64,000 nucleotides of DNA, taken from positions 79,643,845 through 79,707,844 of the forward strand of contig CM019831.1 in the NCBI GenBank assembly GCA_009763385.1, in the 5' to 3' direction. Below, in pieces: positions 1 through 11,130 of this stretch. Positions within the stretch are counted from its first letter, which is position 1; every line of letters starts with the position of its first letter. The stretch comes from Coix lacryma-jobi var. lacryma-jobi (lineage: Eukaryota > Streptophyta > Magnoliopsida > Poales > Poaceae). The position numbers and the translations under genes were made by a program. The notes beneath the pieces are model-generated. The model saw only the letters and a program-made list of their open reading frames with translations. It ran no database searches and was not told the DNA's origin.

Positions 1-746
1 AGGAGAAGACCGAAAGGGAGAAGGACTCGCGCTAGCTGGATTCGGACTGCAGCAAAGCACCAACTTGTGACCGCCACCACGGTTGCATACGGATTCGGAT
101 TCAGGCGCTTCAGGACTTGTTGGAAAGCTTATCAAGTTTACTTTCATATGAATCAAGTCTCACGTCAATATCTGTTCGGCAGTAGCGGCAATGATCCAAT
201 TACCGTCGACAGGTCTTGCTGTCCAGGGTGCTGCGTCACCTCATTTTGGGCTTATGGCCCATGTATCAAGTTGGGTCCATTAGGGACGCGTCCTAGGGTT
301 GGAGGACGACCCCAACACTCTTTTGGTCGTCAATCCATCTACTTATATCCCTCTATAGCCGCCATGGTCGGGTTGGGTTTTGTTTAGATCAAGTTTAGCC
401 TTAGCTACTTGCTTGTAGGCGCGCGTGCAGGATCAGCCGCCCGTCTCCTTGTCTTCGGAACCCCATTGTTGATTAAGATTCAGTTTGAAACCTTCAATTT
501 CATCTTGCAAATTCAGTGCTTGTTTCCTCGTTCTTGCTAGTTCTTCGATTGCTTGCAGGACGGGAGCCCTAGGGGCTGGTTGTCGCGCTCCACAAGATCG
601 TGACGGCTATTGGACGTGGTGTATCGGTTGCTAAGGCGCGGTCTTGAGGGCTGTAGTCGGGCCGTGAACGTCATCTCCATCCACCAATCGAGTTATCCCC
701 GTTTCTCATCGAAAGATCGGGCAAAAACCCTAGCGGGTTCGCATCA
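1..746 (+). repeat. 5' LTR of CRM-type element (left end outside window)
   Basis: Matches 6720-7465 base for base by eye and ends in CA at 746, directly before the PBS. By comparison with the 3' copy the missing part is about 170 bp. Short reading frames inside it are not genes. Confidence 0.93.
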
Positions 747-748
747 GT

Positions 749-765
749 TGGTAATCAGAGCAAGG
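749..765 (+). other. Primer binding site, tRNA-Met type, with one extra base
   Basis: TGGTAATCAGAGCAAGG lies two bases after the LTR end. The usual plant form is TGGTATCAGAGC; here an extra A interrupts the match. Priming would start minus-strand DNA synthesis. Confidence 0.8.
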
Positions 766-1884
766 TTCTTCGGTGAGAGACTTCTAATCCATTGGTGTTT
801 TTAATTAATTTCCTATAGTCCAGAAAAGCCAAAAAAAAATATAGTAGATTAGTTTTTTTTCCATAATCCTATTAAACCTTTGTGCCTTGGCTAGTACCGT
901 TTAGTTAGGGCTTGTTGAATTTGCGTTGCTTCGGTTTGTGTCGAGTTGCTGGTCTTAGTGTCTAATCCTTTAGAGTTTCGAGTTCTTGTCACCATCTTTA
1001 CACAGCCGAGTATTACCATATCTTCTCTCTGTCGAATCTGTTGTGAAGTCCGAATTGAACTGTGGTCTTGGTCCGGATCGAGTTGAGTTCCAATCTGAGT
1101 TCCACCAACGTGATAAAAAAAGGAAACCGAGTAGAACTCGGCAATAGGTGGAATCCGTTTGTGGTTGGTTCTGAGTGGAAACCGAGTAGAACTTGGAGTC
1201 CGCTTGTTAATATATCCTGAACTCCATCTACGTGAGTCCTTCTGTGATCCAAAAGAAAGATAACTCCATACTTGTTCGGCCTTACTCTAGAGAGAGAGAG
1301 AGAGAGAGAGAGAGTATCTTCTTCTTACCGGAATACCCCTGTACTTTCGGAAAAAGTGTTTGTACCGAATTGCTCCTTTGTATTCTTTTGTTCATATAAT
1401 CAGTTTTTGAGGTTGCCCAAAAAAAAAGAAAAGAAAAAAAAAGAGAAAAGAGTCAAAAGAAAAGGGGCTGTTTTTCATATTGATTTTAGGTTTGTTCCAC
1501 CTTGTTTTCAGGGGTGTGCTGTGGTTTTCCTTTGTGTCCAGGCTCACGTCTCTAGCACGGTCTAGCCTAGGACCAGCACAGTACCGTCGTCGAACGTTTA
1601 TTCAGCTCGCCTTTATAACTAACGTGCTGCTAGTTCGTTCCTTGTTTCAGCCCACCTATAGCTCCACATACTCTACAGCTTGACAGGTCTTGTGCCGCAG
1701 CACCGATACACTTCATCCATTGCTGAAGACTTGTTGGTAGACGACCCCTCCTGTCAAGCAAGGTAAGAATTGGTAAGAACTTGTGTAACAAGTTGAGTGT
1801 GAGAGACTCGCTGTAGCTACATCCTAGTAGTTGTAGGGCTTTTATTTCTTCACTTGTCTTTCTTGTTGTCTTTGTTTTTGAACC
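766..1884 (+). other. Untranslated leader of CRM-type element
   Basis: About 1.1 kb between the PBS and the gag start. It holds an (AG)n microsatellite at 1289-1314, an A-rich stretch near 1415-1465 and a short hairpin word (CCGAGT-AGA-ACTCGG) near 1127-1142 that recurs in degenerate form near 1180-1195. I see no coding sequence; reading frames here are short and interrupted. Confidence 0.7.
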
Positions 1885-4800
1885 ATGACAGGGGGAGATG
1901 ATGATAACGAAACACTACATACACCTCGCACTAAGGGCATCATACAACATTTTGAAAGGAAGGTGAAGCTGCACACAGAGGGACTTGATACTGACTTGCA
2001 GGTGACAAATGAAAAGCTGGGGCAGTTGGAGGCTACGCAGATGGCCACAAACAACAAGCTTACAAGTTTGGAGGAATCCGTTGCTAGTGTGGACAAAAGC
2101 CTTGCTGCTCTTCTAAGGCGATTTGATGACTTCCACACCGAAGATAAAGAGAAGCATAAAGAAGAAAAGGAGGGAGATCGAGAGCACGGTAGTCATGAAG
2201 ATGACTACACTGCTGATACTGAGCATGATGATCCAGACGCTCGTGATCGACGACGCCTACGTCACAACCGTAGAGGTATGGGTGGCAACCGCCGACGCGA
2301 GGTACACAATAATGATGATGCTTTCAGTAAGATTAAATTTAAGATACCTCCTTTTGATGGTAAATATGACCCTGATGCCTACATTACTTGGGAGATTGCT
2401 GTTGATCAAAAGTTTGCATGTCATGAATTTCCTGAGACTACACGTGTTAGGGCTGCTACTAGTGAGTTTACGGATTTTGCTTCTGTTTGGTGGATAGAAT
2501 ATGGAAAGAAAAATCCTAATAACTTACCTAGAACTTGGGATGCGCTGAAACGAGCCATGAGAGCTAGATTTGTTCCATCTTACTATGCCCGTGATATGAT
2601 AAATAAGTTGCAGCAATTGAGACAAGGTGCTAAAAGTGTAGAAGAATATTATCAGGAATTACAAACGGGTATGTTGCGTTGTAACCTAGAGGAGGATGAG
2701 GAACCGGCTATGGCTAGACTTTTGGGTGGGTTAAATCGGGAAATTCAGGACATCCTCGCTTACAAAGAATACAATAGTGTAACCCGTTTGTTTCATCTTG
2801 CTTGTAAAGCTGAAAGGGAAGTGCAGGGACGACGTGCTAGCGCAAGGACTAATATTTCTACAGGGAAGGCTAATTCATGGCAGCAACGCATGACTACAAC
2901 TCCATCTACACGTATGTCTACTCCATCATCTAGTGACAAGTCTCGAGCTGCTCCCACAAATTCAGTTGCAAAGACGATGCAAAAGCCTGCTGCGAGTACT
3001 TCATCCGTGGCATCGACGGGCAGAACAAGCAACATACAATGTCACCGGTGCAAGGGATATGGACACATGATGCGTGACTGTCCAAACAAGCGAGTTATGA
3101 TTGTCAAAGATGATGGTGAGTGCTCATCTGCTAGTGATTTTGATGAAGACACGCTTGCACTGCTTGCGACTGACCATGCAGGTAATGAAGAACAAATAGA
3201 AGAACATATTAATGCAGGTGAAGCGGACCACTATGAAAGCTTGATCGTGCAGCGAGTGCTTAGTGCACAAATGGAGAAGGCGGAGCAAAATCAGCGACAT
3301 ATTTTATTCCAAACAAAGTGTGTCATCAAAGAGCGTTCTTGTCGCATGATCATTGATGGAGGTAGCTGCAACAACTTGGCAAGCAGCGATATGGTGCAGA
3401 AACTTGCCCTCAACACCAAACCACACCCGCATCCCTACTACATCCAATGGCTGAACAACAGTGGTAAGGCAAAGGTAACTAGACTTGTGAGAATCAATTT
3501 TTCCATCGGATCCTACAAAGATATTGTTGAATGTGATGTTGTGCCTATGCAAGCTTGTAACATTCTGCTAGGTAGACCTTGGCAATTTGATAGAGATTCT
3601 ATGCATCATGGTAGATCAAATCAGTATTCTTTTCTATACAATGATCGAAAAATTGTGCTGCATCCTATGTCCCCTGAAACTATTATGCAAACTGATGTTG
3701 CAAGGGCTACTAAAGCAAAGAGCGAGAGCAGTAAAAATGATAAATCTGTAATTGGTAACAAAGATGAGATAAAACTGAAAGGACGTTGTATGATAGCTAC
3801 CAAATCAGATATTAATGAGTTCAATGCATCCACTTCTGTTGCTTATGCTTTGATATGCAAGGATGCTTTGATTTCAATTGAGGATATGCAATGTTCTTTG
3901 CCCCCTGCTGTTGCTAACGTTTTGCAGGAGTATTCCGATGTGTTTCCAAGTGCGGTACCAGCGGGGTTGCCACCATTACGCGGGATTGAGCACCAAATTG
4001 ATCTTATTCCTGGTGCGTCTTTGCCAAACCGTGCGCCATACAGGACAAACCCGGAAGAAACAAAGGAAATTCAGCGACAAGTGCAAGAACTACTGGACAA
4101 AGGTTATGTGCGAGAATCCCTTAGCCCTTGTGCTGTTCCAGTAATTTTAGTGCCTAAGAAAGATGGAACATGGCGTATGTGTGTTGATTGTAGAGCTATT
4201 AATAATATCACCATTCGATATCGACACCCTATTCCACGATTAGATGATATGCTAGATGAACTGAGTGGTGCTGTTGTGTTTTCAAAAGTTGATTTACGTA
4301 GTGGGTACCACCAGATTCGTATGAAATTGGGAGATGAATGGAAAACTGCTTTCAAAACTAAGTTCGGTTTATATGAGTGGTTAGTCATGCCTTTTGGGTT
4401 AACTAATGCACCTAGTACTTTCATGAGATTAATAAACGAGGTTTTGCGTGCTTTCATTGGGAAATTTGTTGTCGTATATTTTGATGATATATTAATTTAC
4501 AGCAAATCATTGGATGAACATCTTGATCATTTACGTGCTGTTTTTAATGCACTACGCGAGGCACGTTTATTTGGTAACCTTGAGAAGTGCACCTTTTGCA
4601 CCGATCGAGTGTGTTTTCTTGGTTATGTTGTAACTCCACAGGGAATTGAGGTTGATCAAGCCAAGGTGGAAGCTATACAGGGATGGCCTGTCCCAAAGAC
4701 TATCACCCAGGTGCGGAGTTTCCTAGGACTTGCTGGATTCTATCGCCGTTTTGTGAAGGATTTCAGCACCATTGCTGCACCATTGAATGAGCTTACCAAA

Positions 4801-6789
4801 AAGGGGGTGCCTTTTGAGTGGGGCAAAACACAAGAGAATTCATTCGACATGTTGAAAGATAAGTTAACTCATGCGCCTCTCCTACAACTTCCTGATTTTA
4901 ATAAGACTTTTGAGCTTGAATGTGATGCTAGTGGAATTGGTCTGGGAGGTGTTTTGTTACAAGAGGGAAAACCTATTGCATATTTTAGTGAGAAATTGAG
5001 TGGGCCTGTTCTCAATTATTCTACTTATGATAAAGAACTCTATGCTCTTGTTCGAACATTAGAGACATGGCAGCATTATTTGTGGCCCAAAGAGTTTGTT
5101 ATCCATTCTGATCATGAATCTTTAAAACATATTCGTAGTCAAGGAAAACTGAATCGTAGGCATGCAAAATGGGTTGAATTTATTGAATCTTTTCCTTATA
5201 TTATTAAACACAAGAAAGGGAAGGAGAATATTATTGCTGATGCTTTGTCACGGAGATATACTTTGCTGAATCAACTTGATTATAAGATCTTTGGGTTAGA
5301 AACAATTAAGGACCAATATGTTCACGATGCTGATTTTAGAGACGTGTTGCTGCATTGTAAAGATGGAAAAGGATGGAACAAATTCATCGTTAGTGATGGG
5401 TTTGTGTTTAGAGCTAACAAGCTATGCATTCCAGCTAGCTCTGTTCATTTGTTGTTGTTGCAGGAAGCACATGGAGGTGGCTTGATGGGACATTTTGGAG
5501 CAAAGAAGACCGAGGACATACTTGCTGGTCATTTCTTTTGGCCAAGGATGAAGAGAGATGTGGAGAGGTTTGTTGCTCGTTGCACAACATGTCAAAAGGC
5601 AAAGTCACGGTTAAATCCCCACGGTTTGTATCTACCTCTTCCTGTTCCTAATGCTCCTTGGGAGGATATATCTATGGATTTTGTGTTGGGATTACCAAGG
5701 ACTAGGAGGGGACGTGATAGTGTGTTTGTGGTTGTTGATAGATTTTCTAAGATGGCACATTTCATACCATGTCATAAAACTGATGATGCTACAAATATTG
5801 CTGATTTGTTCTTTCGAGAAATTGTTCGCTTACATGGTGTGCCCAACACAATTGTTTCTGATCGTGATGCTAAATTTCTTAGTCATTTTTGGAAGACTTT
5901 GTGGTTTAAATTGGGGACTAAGCTTTTATTTTCCACCACTTGTCATCCCCAAACTGATGGTCAAACTGAAGTAGTAAATAGAACTTTATCCACTATGTTA
6001 AGGGCTGTTTTAAAGAAGAATATTAAGATGTGGGAAGAATGTTTGCCTCATATTGAGTTCGCTTATGATCGTTCATTGCATTCTACTACAAAAATGTGTC
6101 CTTTCGAGATTGTCTATGGCTTCTTGCCACATGCTCCTATTGATTTAATGCCTTTGCCAAGTTCTGAAAAAATGAATTTTGATGCTAAGCAACGTGCTGA
6201 ATTGATGTTAAAATTGCATGAAGCCACTAAAGAAAACATAGAGCGCATGAATGCTAAGTACAAATGTGCTGGAGATAAAGGTAGAAAGCAATTGATTCTG
6301 GAACCTGGGGATTTGGTTTGGTTGCATTTGCGAAAAGATAGATTTCCAGAACTGAGAAAATCCAAATTGATGCCTAGAGCTGATGGTCCTTTTAAAGTGC
6401 TGCAACGAATTAACGAGAATGCATATAAGCTTGATCTTCCTGCAGATTTTGGGGTTAGTCCCACATTTAACATTGCAGATTTGAAGCCTTATTTGGGTGA
6501 GGAAGATGAGCTTGAGTCGAGGACGACTCAAATGCAAGAAAGGGAGACTGATGAGGACATCAACACCAGCGATACATCCTCTCCGACACAACCTATAGCT
6601 GGTCCTCTTACTCGTGCTCGTGCTCGTCAACTTAATCATCAAGTGAGTTCCATGATAAGCTCTTGTCCATCTTGTTTAGACAATGGAAACGCGTGCACTC
6701 TTGTTTTGATTAGGAACCAAGGAGAAGACCGAAAGGGAGAAGGACTCGCGCTAGCTGGATTCGGACTGCAGCAAAGCACCAACTTGTGA
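1885..6789 (+). CDS. gag-pol: Gag-Pol polyprotein, CRM-type Ty3/gypsy, 1634 aa, intact
   Basis: One uninterrupted frame codes for capsid and all replication enzymes. Domains in order: gag capsid region (about residues 150-320), CCHC zinc knuckle (386-399), aspartic protease with the plant form D-G-G-S (D491), reverse transcriptase with the YFDD box (865-868), RNase H starting at the CDASG motif (D1014), and integrase with the HHCC finger (H1196, H1203, C1233, C1236) and catalytic D1265, D1326, E1362. D1326 and E1362 are separated by 35 residues, as the D,D35E rule requires. No chromodomain is obvious. The last 80 residues are read from inside the 3' LTR and include a TRARARQL segment, similar to what is known for CRM integrase tails. 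The first ATG after the leader is used. No stop or frameshift is present, so the protein could be functional. Confidence 0.93.
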   Translation: MTGGDDDNETLHTPRTKGIIQHFERKVKLHTEGLDTDLQVTNEKLGQLEATQMATNNKLTSLEESVASVDKSLAALLRRFDDFHTEDKEKHKEEKEGDREHGSHEDDYTADTEHDDPDARDRRRLRHNRRGMGGNRRREVHNNDDAFSKIKFKIPPFDGKYDPDAYITWEIAVDQKFACHEFPETTRVRAATSEFTDFASVWWIEYGKKNPNNLPRTWDALKRAMRARFVPSYYARDMINKLQQLRQGAKSVEEYYQELQTGMLRCNLEEDEEPAMARLLGGLNREIQDILAYKEYNSVTRLFHLACKAEREVQGRRASARTNISTGKANSWQQRMTTTPSTRMSTPSSSDKSRAAPTNSVAKTMQKPAASTSSVASTGRTSNIQCHRCKGYGHMMRDCPNKRVMIVKDDGECSSASDFDEDTLALLATDHAGNEEQIEEHINAGEADHYESLIVQRVLSAQMEKAEQNQRHILFQTKCVIKERSCRMIIDGGSCNNLASSDMVQKLALNTKPHPHPYYIQWLNNSGKAKVTRLVRINFSIGSYKDIVECDVVPMQACNILLGRPWQFDRDSMHHGRSNQYSFLYNDRKIVLHPMSPETIMQTDVARATKAKSESSKNDKSVIGNKDEIKLKGRCMIATKSDINEFNASTSVAYALICKDALISIEDMQCSLPPAVANVLQEYSDVFPSAVPAGLPPLRGIEHQIDLIPGASLPNRAPYRTNPEETKEIQRQVQELLDKGYVRESLSPCAVPVILVPKKDGTWRMCVDCRAINNITIRYRHPIPRLDDMLDELSGAVVFSKVDLRSGYHQIRMKLGDEWKTAFKTKFGLYEWLVMPFGLTNAPSTFMRLINEVLRAFIGKFVVVYFDDILIYSKSLDEHLDHLRAVFNALREARLFGNLEKCTFCTDRVCFLGYVVTPQGIEVDQAKVEAIQGWPVPKTITQVRSFLGLAGFYRRFVKDFSTIAAPLNELTKKGVPFEWGKTQENSFDMLKDKLTHAPLLQLPDFNKTFELECDASGIGLGGVLLQEGKPIAYFSEKLSGPVLNYSTYDKELYALVRTLETWQHYLWPKEFVIHSDHESLKHIRSQGKLNRRHAKWVEFIESFPYIIKHKKGKENIIADALSRRYTLLNQLDYKIFGLETIKDQYVHDADFRDVLLHCKDGKGWNKFIVSDGFVFRANKLCIPASSVHLLLLQEAHGGGLMGHFGAKKTEDILAGHFFWPRMKRDVERFVARCTTCQKAKSRLNPHGLYLPLPVPNAPWEDISMDFVLGLPRTRRGRDSVFVVVDRFSKMAHFIPCHKTDDATNIADLFFREIVRLHGVPNTIVSDRDAKFLSHFWKTLWFKLGTKLLFSTTCHPQTDGQTEVVNRTLSTMLRAVLKKNIKMWEECLPHIEFAYDRSLHSTTKMCPFEIVYGFLPHAPIDLMPLPSSEKMNFDAKQRAELMLKLHEATKENIERMNAKYKCAGDKGRKQLILEPGDLVWLHLRKDRFPELRKSKLMPRADGPFKVLQRINENAYKLDLPADFGVSPTFNIADLKPYLGEEDELESRTTQMQERETDEDINTSDTSSPTQPIAGPLTRARARQLNHQVSSMISSCPSCLDNGNACTLVLIRNQGEDRKGEGLALAGFGLQQSTNL
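6534..6548 (+). other. Polypurine tract inside the pol frame
   Basis: Purine-rich AAGAAAGGGAGA lies directly before the proposed LTR start TGATGAGGACATC. It primes plus-strand DNA synthesis. It overlaps coding sequence, which is unusual outside CRM-like elements. Confidence 0.65.
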
Positions 6790-7465
6790 CCGCCACCACG
6801 GTTGCATACGGATTCGGATTCAGGCGCTTCAGGACTTGTTGGAAAGCTTATCAAGTTTACTTTCATATGAATCAAGTCTCACGTCAATATCTGTTCGGCA
6901 GTAGCGGCAATGATCCAATTACCGTCGACAGGTCTTGCTGTCCAGGGTGCTGCGTCACCTCATTTTGGGCTTATGGCCCATGTATCAAGTTGGGTCCATT
7001 AGGGACGCGTCCTAGGGTTGGAGGACGACCCCAACACTCTTTTGGTCGTCAATCCATCTACTTATATCCCTCTATAGCCGCCATGGTCGGGTTGGGTTTT
7101 GTTTAGATCAAGTTTAGCCTTAGCTACTTGCTTGTAGGCGCGCGTGCAGGATCAGCCGCCCGTCTCCTTGTCTTCGGAACCCCATTGTTGATTAAGATTC
7201 AGTTTGAAACCTTCAATTTCATCTTGCAAATTCAGTGCTTGTTTCCTCGTTCTTGCTAGTTCTTCGATTGCTTGCAGGACGGGAGCCCTAGGGGCTGGTT
7301 GTCGCGCTCCACAAGATCGTGACGGCTATTGGACGTGGTGTATCGGTTGCTAAGGCGCGGTCTTGAGGGCTGTAGTCGGGCCGTGAACGTCATCTCCATC
7401 CACCAATCGAGTTATCCCCGTTTCTCATCGAAAGATCGGGCAAAAACCCTAGCGGGTTCGCATCA
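6549..7465 (+). repeat. 3' LTR of CRM-type element, 917 bp
   Basis: Starts TGATGAGGACATC after the polypurine tract and ends GCATCA. The right 746 bp equal the start of the window. The start is inferred, because the matching 5' LTR edge is outside the window; it must lie at or before 6720 since identity there reaches the window edge. Confidence 0.8.
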
Positions 7466-9292
7466 GGTAGTGAGTGTACGTCTCTTGAAGCTGAATCTTT
7501 CTTTGTTGCCTGTGATTGTGAAACAGATCTTGGCGCTGTCCGCGTAGATGATGGCTTTGGTTGAGCTTAGGAACGAGCGTCCAAGAATGATGGGTGCTCT
7601 TTTATCTCCACCTGTTTCGATGATCACAAAATCTACACACACATACGAGTGTCCCACTCGAATACAGACATCTTCTAGAATTCCCAATGGCTAGCACAGT
7701 GTCTGATCTGCAAGCTGCAAACACATACTTGTATATAACAGAGGTGCACCATGAATTTGTTCGTATATTACCTTTGGCATAATGTTGACGCTTGCTCCAA
7801 GGTCGCAGACTGCTTCTTCAAAATTGTTAGGTCCAATGTGGATTGGAATGACAGGTCTTCCTGGATCTCCTTTCTTCGGGGCAATGGAGTCATCCTTCCA
7901 TCCCCTTGATGGTCTAGCTGTGAGCTACCCTACATCATAAATATCTACAAGATTTGCAGTCTCTAGCTCTTCTGGACTTCCTGGAATCTTACCTTTTTCA
8001 GCCATAGGGACTGAAGCTGCTAACTGAGATAACTGAGATTCTATCATCTTATTAAAGCTATGTTGATTCTTTATGGCAGAAGTAAAGCTATCCATTCTAG
8101 TATTAATGTTTTCAAGCAGTTTATCATTGGAAGCTATTTTCTTAGACATATTGTCAATAATCTTATTTTGACTAGATATCATCTCTCTCAAAGGTGGTTG
8201 GTTAAATGAATTACCTTGATAGTTACCTGAGTAATTAGGCTTTGATTGTTGGTTCCATCCTTGAGTTTGTTGAGGACGATAGTTGGTGTTGTTGTTGATG
8301 TACTTTGCATCCTCTTGAATCTCAAGGCAGTTGCTCCCTGAATGACCAGTGCCTCCACACTCTTCACATGTCATGCGAGATTTGTAGATTTGCTTGATGT
8401 CTTCTTTCTTGGGTGTGTGTTCATTGAACTTCTTCATGAGTAGGTCAAGTTTGGCAGACAGCATGTCTACTTCCTTAAGCTGATGTATTCCTCCCCTCTT
8501 GCGTGGCTGAGAGTGTTCCTCGTTCCATCCTTGGTTAGATGCCATCTTCTCAATGAGTGTAGTAGCATTGTTGATAGTGAGTAATAAGAATGATCCTCCA
8601 GCAGCAGCATCCACATTCTCACGGGTACTCAAAGTGAGCCCGTGGTAGAAGGTCTCCATAAGTAGCCAATTCTGCATCCCATGGTGAGGGCATTCTGATA
8701 TGTAATCTTGAAAACGTTCCCAAGCCTCTTGGATTGATTCGTCGTGTTGTTGCTGGAAAGTTGAAATCTTGGCACGGAGGTCACTCGTCTTGCCCACTGG
8801 AAAGACCTTTGCTAGGAAGGCAGTTGAACAGATTGCCCATGAGGTGTTTTTGTCTTTGTTGGCGTAGGACCATTGTTTTGCTTTTCCCAAGAGTGAGAAT
8901 GAGAACAAGCGAAGTAGAATGGTGTCTCTTTTGACTCCCCTGATGGTGAAAGTGCTACAAATCTCCATAAAGTGTTGGAGATGAGTGCTTGCGTCTTCAT
9001 GTGCCTTTTCGCAAAACTGATTAGCTTGCACCATGTTGATCAAAGCTGGCTTGAGTTAAAATCCGTTGTCTCCCACATTGACTATTGGTCCAGTCCTGAT
9101 GTTGGCAGTGGTTGGTGCAGAGAACTCGCGGAGTGTCTTGTCGGCCATGGTGTCCAACACTGGTGTTAAGCTTCGTCTTATCTGGCTAACTTCTAGAAGT
9201 GGTAGTGAGGGTCCCTTGAGTTTGCGTCTTGTTTTTCTTAGTAAAGCTTCGGGATCCTCAACGTAGTTATTCGGAAGTTGGAAACCAGTCAT
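7466..9292 (-). pseudogene. Athila-like gag-protease, broken by stops, cut by the CRM insertion
   Basis: Capsid and protease region of element D. The frame starts at the ATG at 9292 and runs left with three in-frame stops: TAA at 9056-9058, TAG at 7925-7927 and TAG at 7691-7693. Visible parts are the Athila-type capsid segment (about 8480-9045), a CCHC zinc knuckle C-E-E-C...H...C at 8327-8368, a coiled linker, and the protease core DLGASVN read near 7795-7815. The frame stays open between stops, so decay is by point mutation. At 7466 the CRM element interrupts it; reverse transcriptase and integrase, if once present, would be outside the window. It cannot make a full product now. Confidence 0.85.
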
Positions 9293-9506
9293 ACATCACA
9301 CCCTGCATAAGATAAAAGATAAACGAAAGCCAGGGTAAGCCTGTTTGAGTAGAGATAAGCAATCAGTGCATTATCACATGTGTGTAAGTAAAATGATATG
9401 TTCTAGCTACCGTTTTAAATTGCTGCTAATGCAATGTCCCATCAGTGTTCATAAAGATTTTAATAAAAAACAGTAGGTGCCAACCCTAATTGAATTGATG
9501 TGTATT
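9293..9506 (-). other. Leader of element D
   Basis: Short untranslated stretch between the gag start and the PBS. Nothing further recognised. Confidence 0.5.
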
Positions 9507-9524
9507 CCCTGGCAACGTCGCCAG
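9507..9524 (-). other. Primer binding site of element D (diverged)
   Basis: Minus strand reads TGGCGACGTTGCCAGGGA, one step from the usual Athila PBS TGGCGCCGTTGCCGGGGA. It lies just outside the LTR edge at 9532. Confidence 0.75.
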
Positions 9525-9579
9525 AAATGCTTGTTGACACTCCTTAATGTAATCACCCTAAGAATAGAGTTTTAATTTA

Positions 9580-9597
9580 TCCCCGGCAACGGCGCCA
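9580..9597 (-). repeat. Second, better-preserved PBS copy inside the LTR of element D
   Basis: Minus strand reads TGGCGCCGTTGCCGGGGA. The flanking bases repeat the 9507-9570 segment in diverged form (GCCAGAAATGCTT then TTGACA), a tandem copy with about 72 bp offset. The duplication puts a PBS-like sequence 50-65 bp inside the LTR. Confidence 0.75.
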
Positions 9598-10967
9598 GAA
9601 ATGCTTTTGACATTTCTTAACATCGCTACTAAGAATAAACCACATAAATAATAATCTAGTGAAGGCACTAAGAAGTGTACGGGACACTACTTACTTCACT
9701 TAACGTCAAGTTGTCATCCCCAACATGAAGCTAGCAATGTGAAAATATCAGGGCACTAGATTTAAAGATAAATATCTACCCGCAAGCGCACAGATAAATA
9801 CACCTGTTGTAGAAGCATTTCACCCAAGCTAGTCTCAGGTATCGTTATTTATATTTAGCCTAGAGACTAATCAATTCAATGTATGATGGTGTTATTTTAA
9901 TGAGGACTTAACAACAATTAATGTGGTTCACACTTGTGATAAAGATTGATAACACACTTATTACTCTCAACAGGGATCAGATAGTAGAAGTAATGATAAT
10001 GATAATGATAAATGGTAACAGAGAGCAGATCAATCAAAGATAATCTTAGAACAGTAGCACCTAGCAAGTGATGATTAGAACAGGTATTAAATAGAAACAT
10101 TCCTAAGTTATTCTAATTACAAGTCATAGAATACTTTGATTAGTGCAAACATATTTGTCAATAATTGGCTAGGTCATATCATATTTATAATCAAGAAGCA
10201 ACTCCATAGTAAAGGTGCCAAACAGAGTAACCCCTAAACCATGAGTTAACTAAGACATACTGAACACTATATTCGGGAGGTGGAATACAAAGGATTCAAC
10301 AGGAACATCACACCCGCGATCTACCTCTCTATCTGGAATATAGGATGCATTCGCAGATAAATAGTGTATAGGCACCATGCCTACACAGCATCTATCACCC
10401 ACCCAATGATCATCATGATGAGCGCTATAGGAACATGAGTATAAACATGATGATGAACTATCTATGCCAAATATATAATCAAAGCAGACTATAAACAATA
10501 TAATTAAGAATATAATGGTTGATGTCTTAGTCATATCAATTGTATTGCTATCTAGAACACTAAGATGAACAATAAGGTGAATTAGATCATCGAGAAGAAC
10601 TAAAGTACAAACTAGAACATGAACTAGAACTGGATTATGATCTAGAAGATGAACTAGACGATGAACTAGAACTAGACGACGAACTAGAACATAAACAATG
10701 ATGAATAAAGATGAACTAGAAGAGCAATTATGAAATAGATCCATAACGTTAATACAAGAGAGAAGTTCTTGGGATTACCGAGCCTTCTCGTGACTAGATC
10801 CGGAATCCAAGCGAAGCTTGCCTCGTCTAATCCTATTCTAACTATTCTAAGTGGATGTAGTTCTAGGGCTAATGATTGATCTCCTTCTCTGGTGGTAGCC
10901 TGATCTGATGATGAATGTGATCAAACCCTAATCTGATTGATGATCTAGAGAGGGGGGTCTAGGGCTG

Positions 10968-10976
10968 CTTATATAG
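10968..10976 (-). promoter_or_regulatory. TATA box of element D LTR
   Basis: CTATATAAG on the minus strand, followed by C/T-rich sequence, in the expected orientation for LTR transcription. Confidence 0.55.
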
Positions 10977-11090
10977 CCCTGGGCGAGGAACCGTGGCCGT
11001 TGGATCAAACCGATCTTAGGTATGACTGAGATGCATCCTCGTAGGCGGTGGAGGAAGGTTCCAGAAGGCGGAGTCCAGCGGGCCCAGGGG

Positions 11091-11130
11091 CCGACCGGTC
11101 GGTCTGGTGGTGGGACCTGTCGGTCCCACC
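11091..11130. repeat. Palindromic words in element D LTR
   Basis: CCGACCGGTCGG (11091-11102) is a perfect 12-bp palindrome. It is followed by GTGGGACC-tgtc-GGTCCCAC, a perfect 8-bp stem with a 4-base loop (about 11110-11129). Both lie upstream of the LTR TATA box. Confidence 0.75.

Larger units (their letters stand above)
1..7465 (+). mobile_element. Young CRM-type Ty3/gypsy LTR retrotransposon, coding-intact
   Basis: Full-length plant gypsy element except that the window starts about 170 bp inside its 5' LTR. Order: LTR, tRNA-Met type PBS (749), leader, one gag-pol frame (1885-6789), polypurine tract (about 6536-6548), 3' LTR (6549-7465). Positions 1-746 and 6720-7465 are identical by eye, so insertion was very recent. 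The gag sequence and a pol frame that runs 80 codons into the 3' LTR fit the CRM (centromeric retrotransposon) clade as I know it. The clade call is from motif memory, not a tree. The element is inserted in the minus-strand Athila-like element D; a duplication would be GGTAG (7466-7470), but the left flank is outside the window. Confidence 0.9.

Noticed and set aside
37..746. LTR of the CRM-type element starting at a TG near position 37
   Set aside because: Identity with the 3' copy extends to position 1, so the LTR must begin at or before the window edge; TGATGAGGACATC after a polypurine tract at 6549 fits better.
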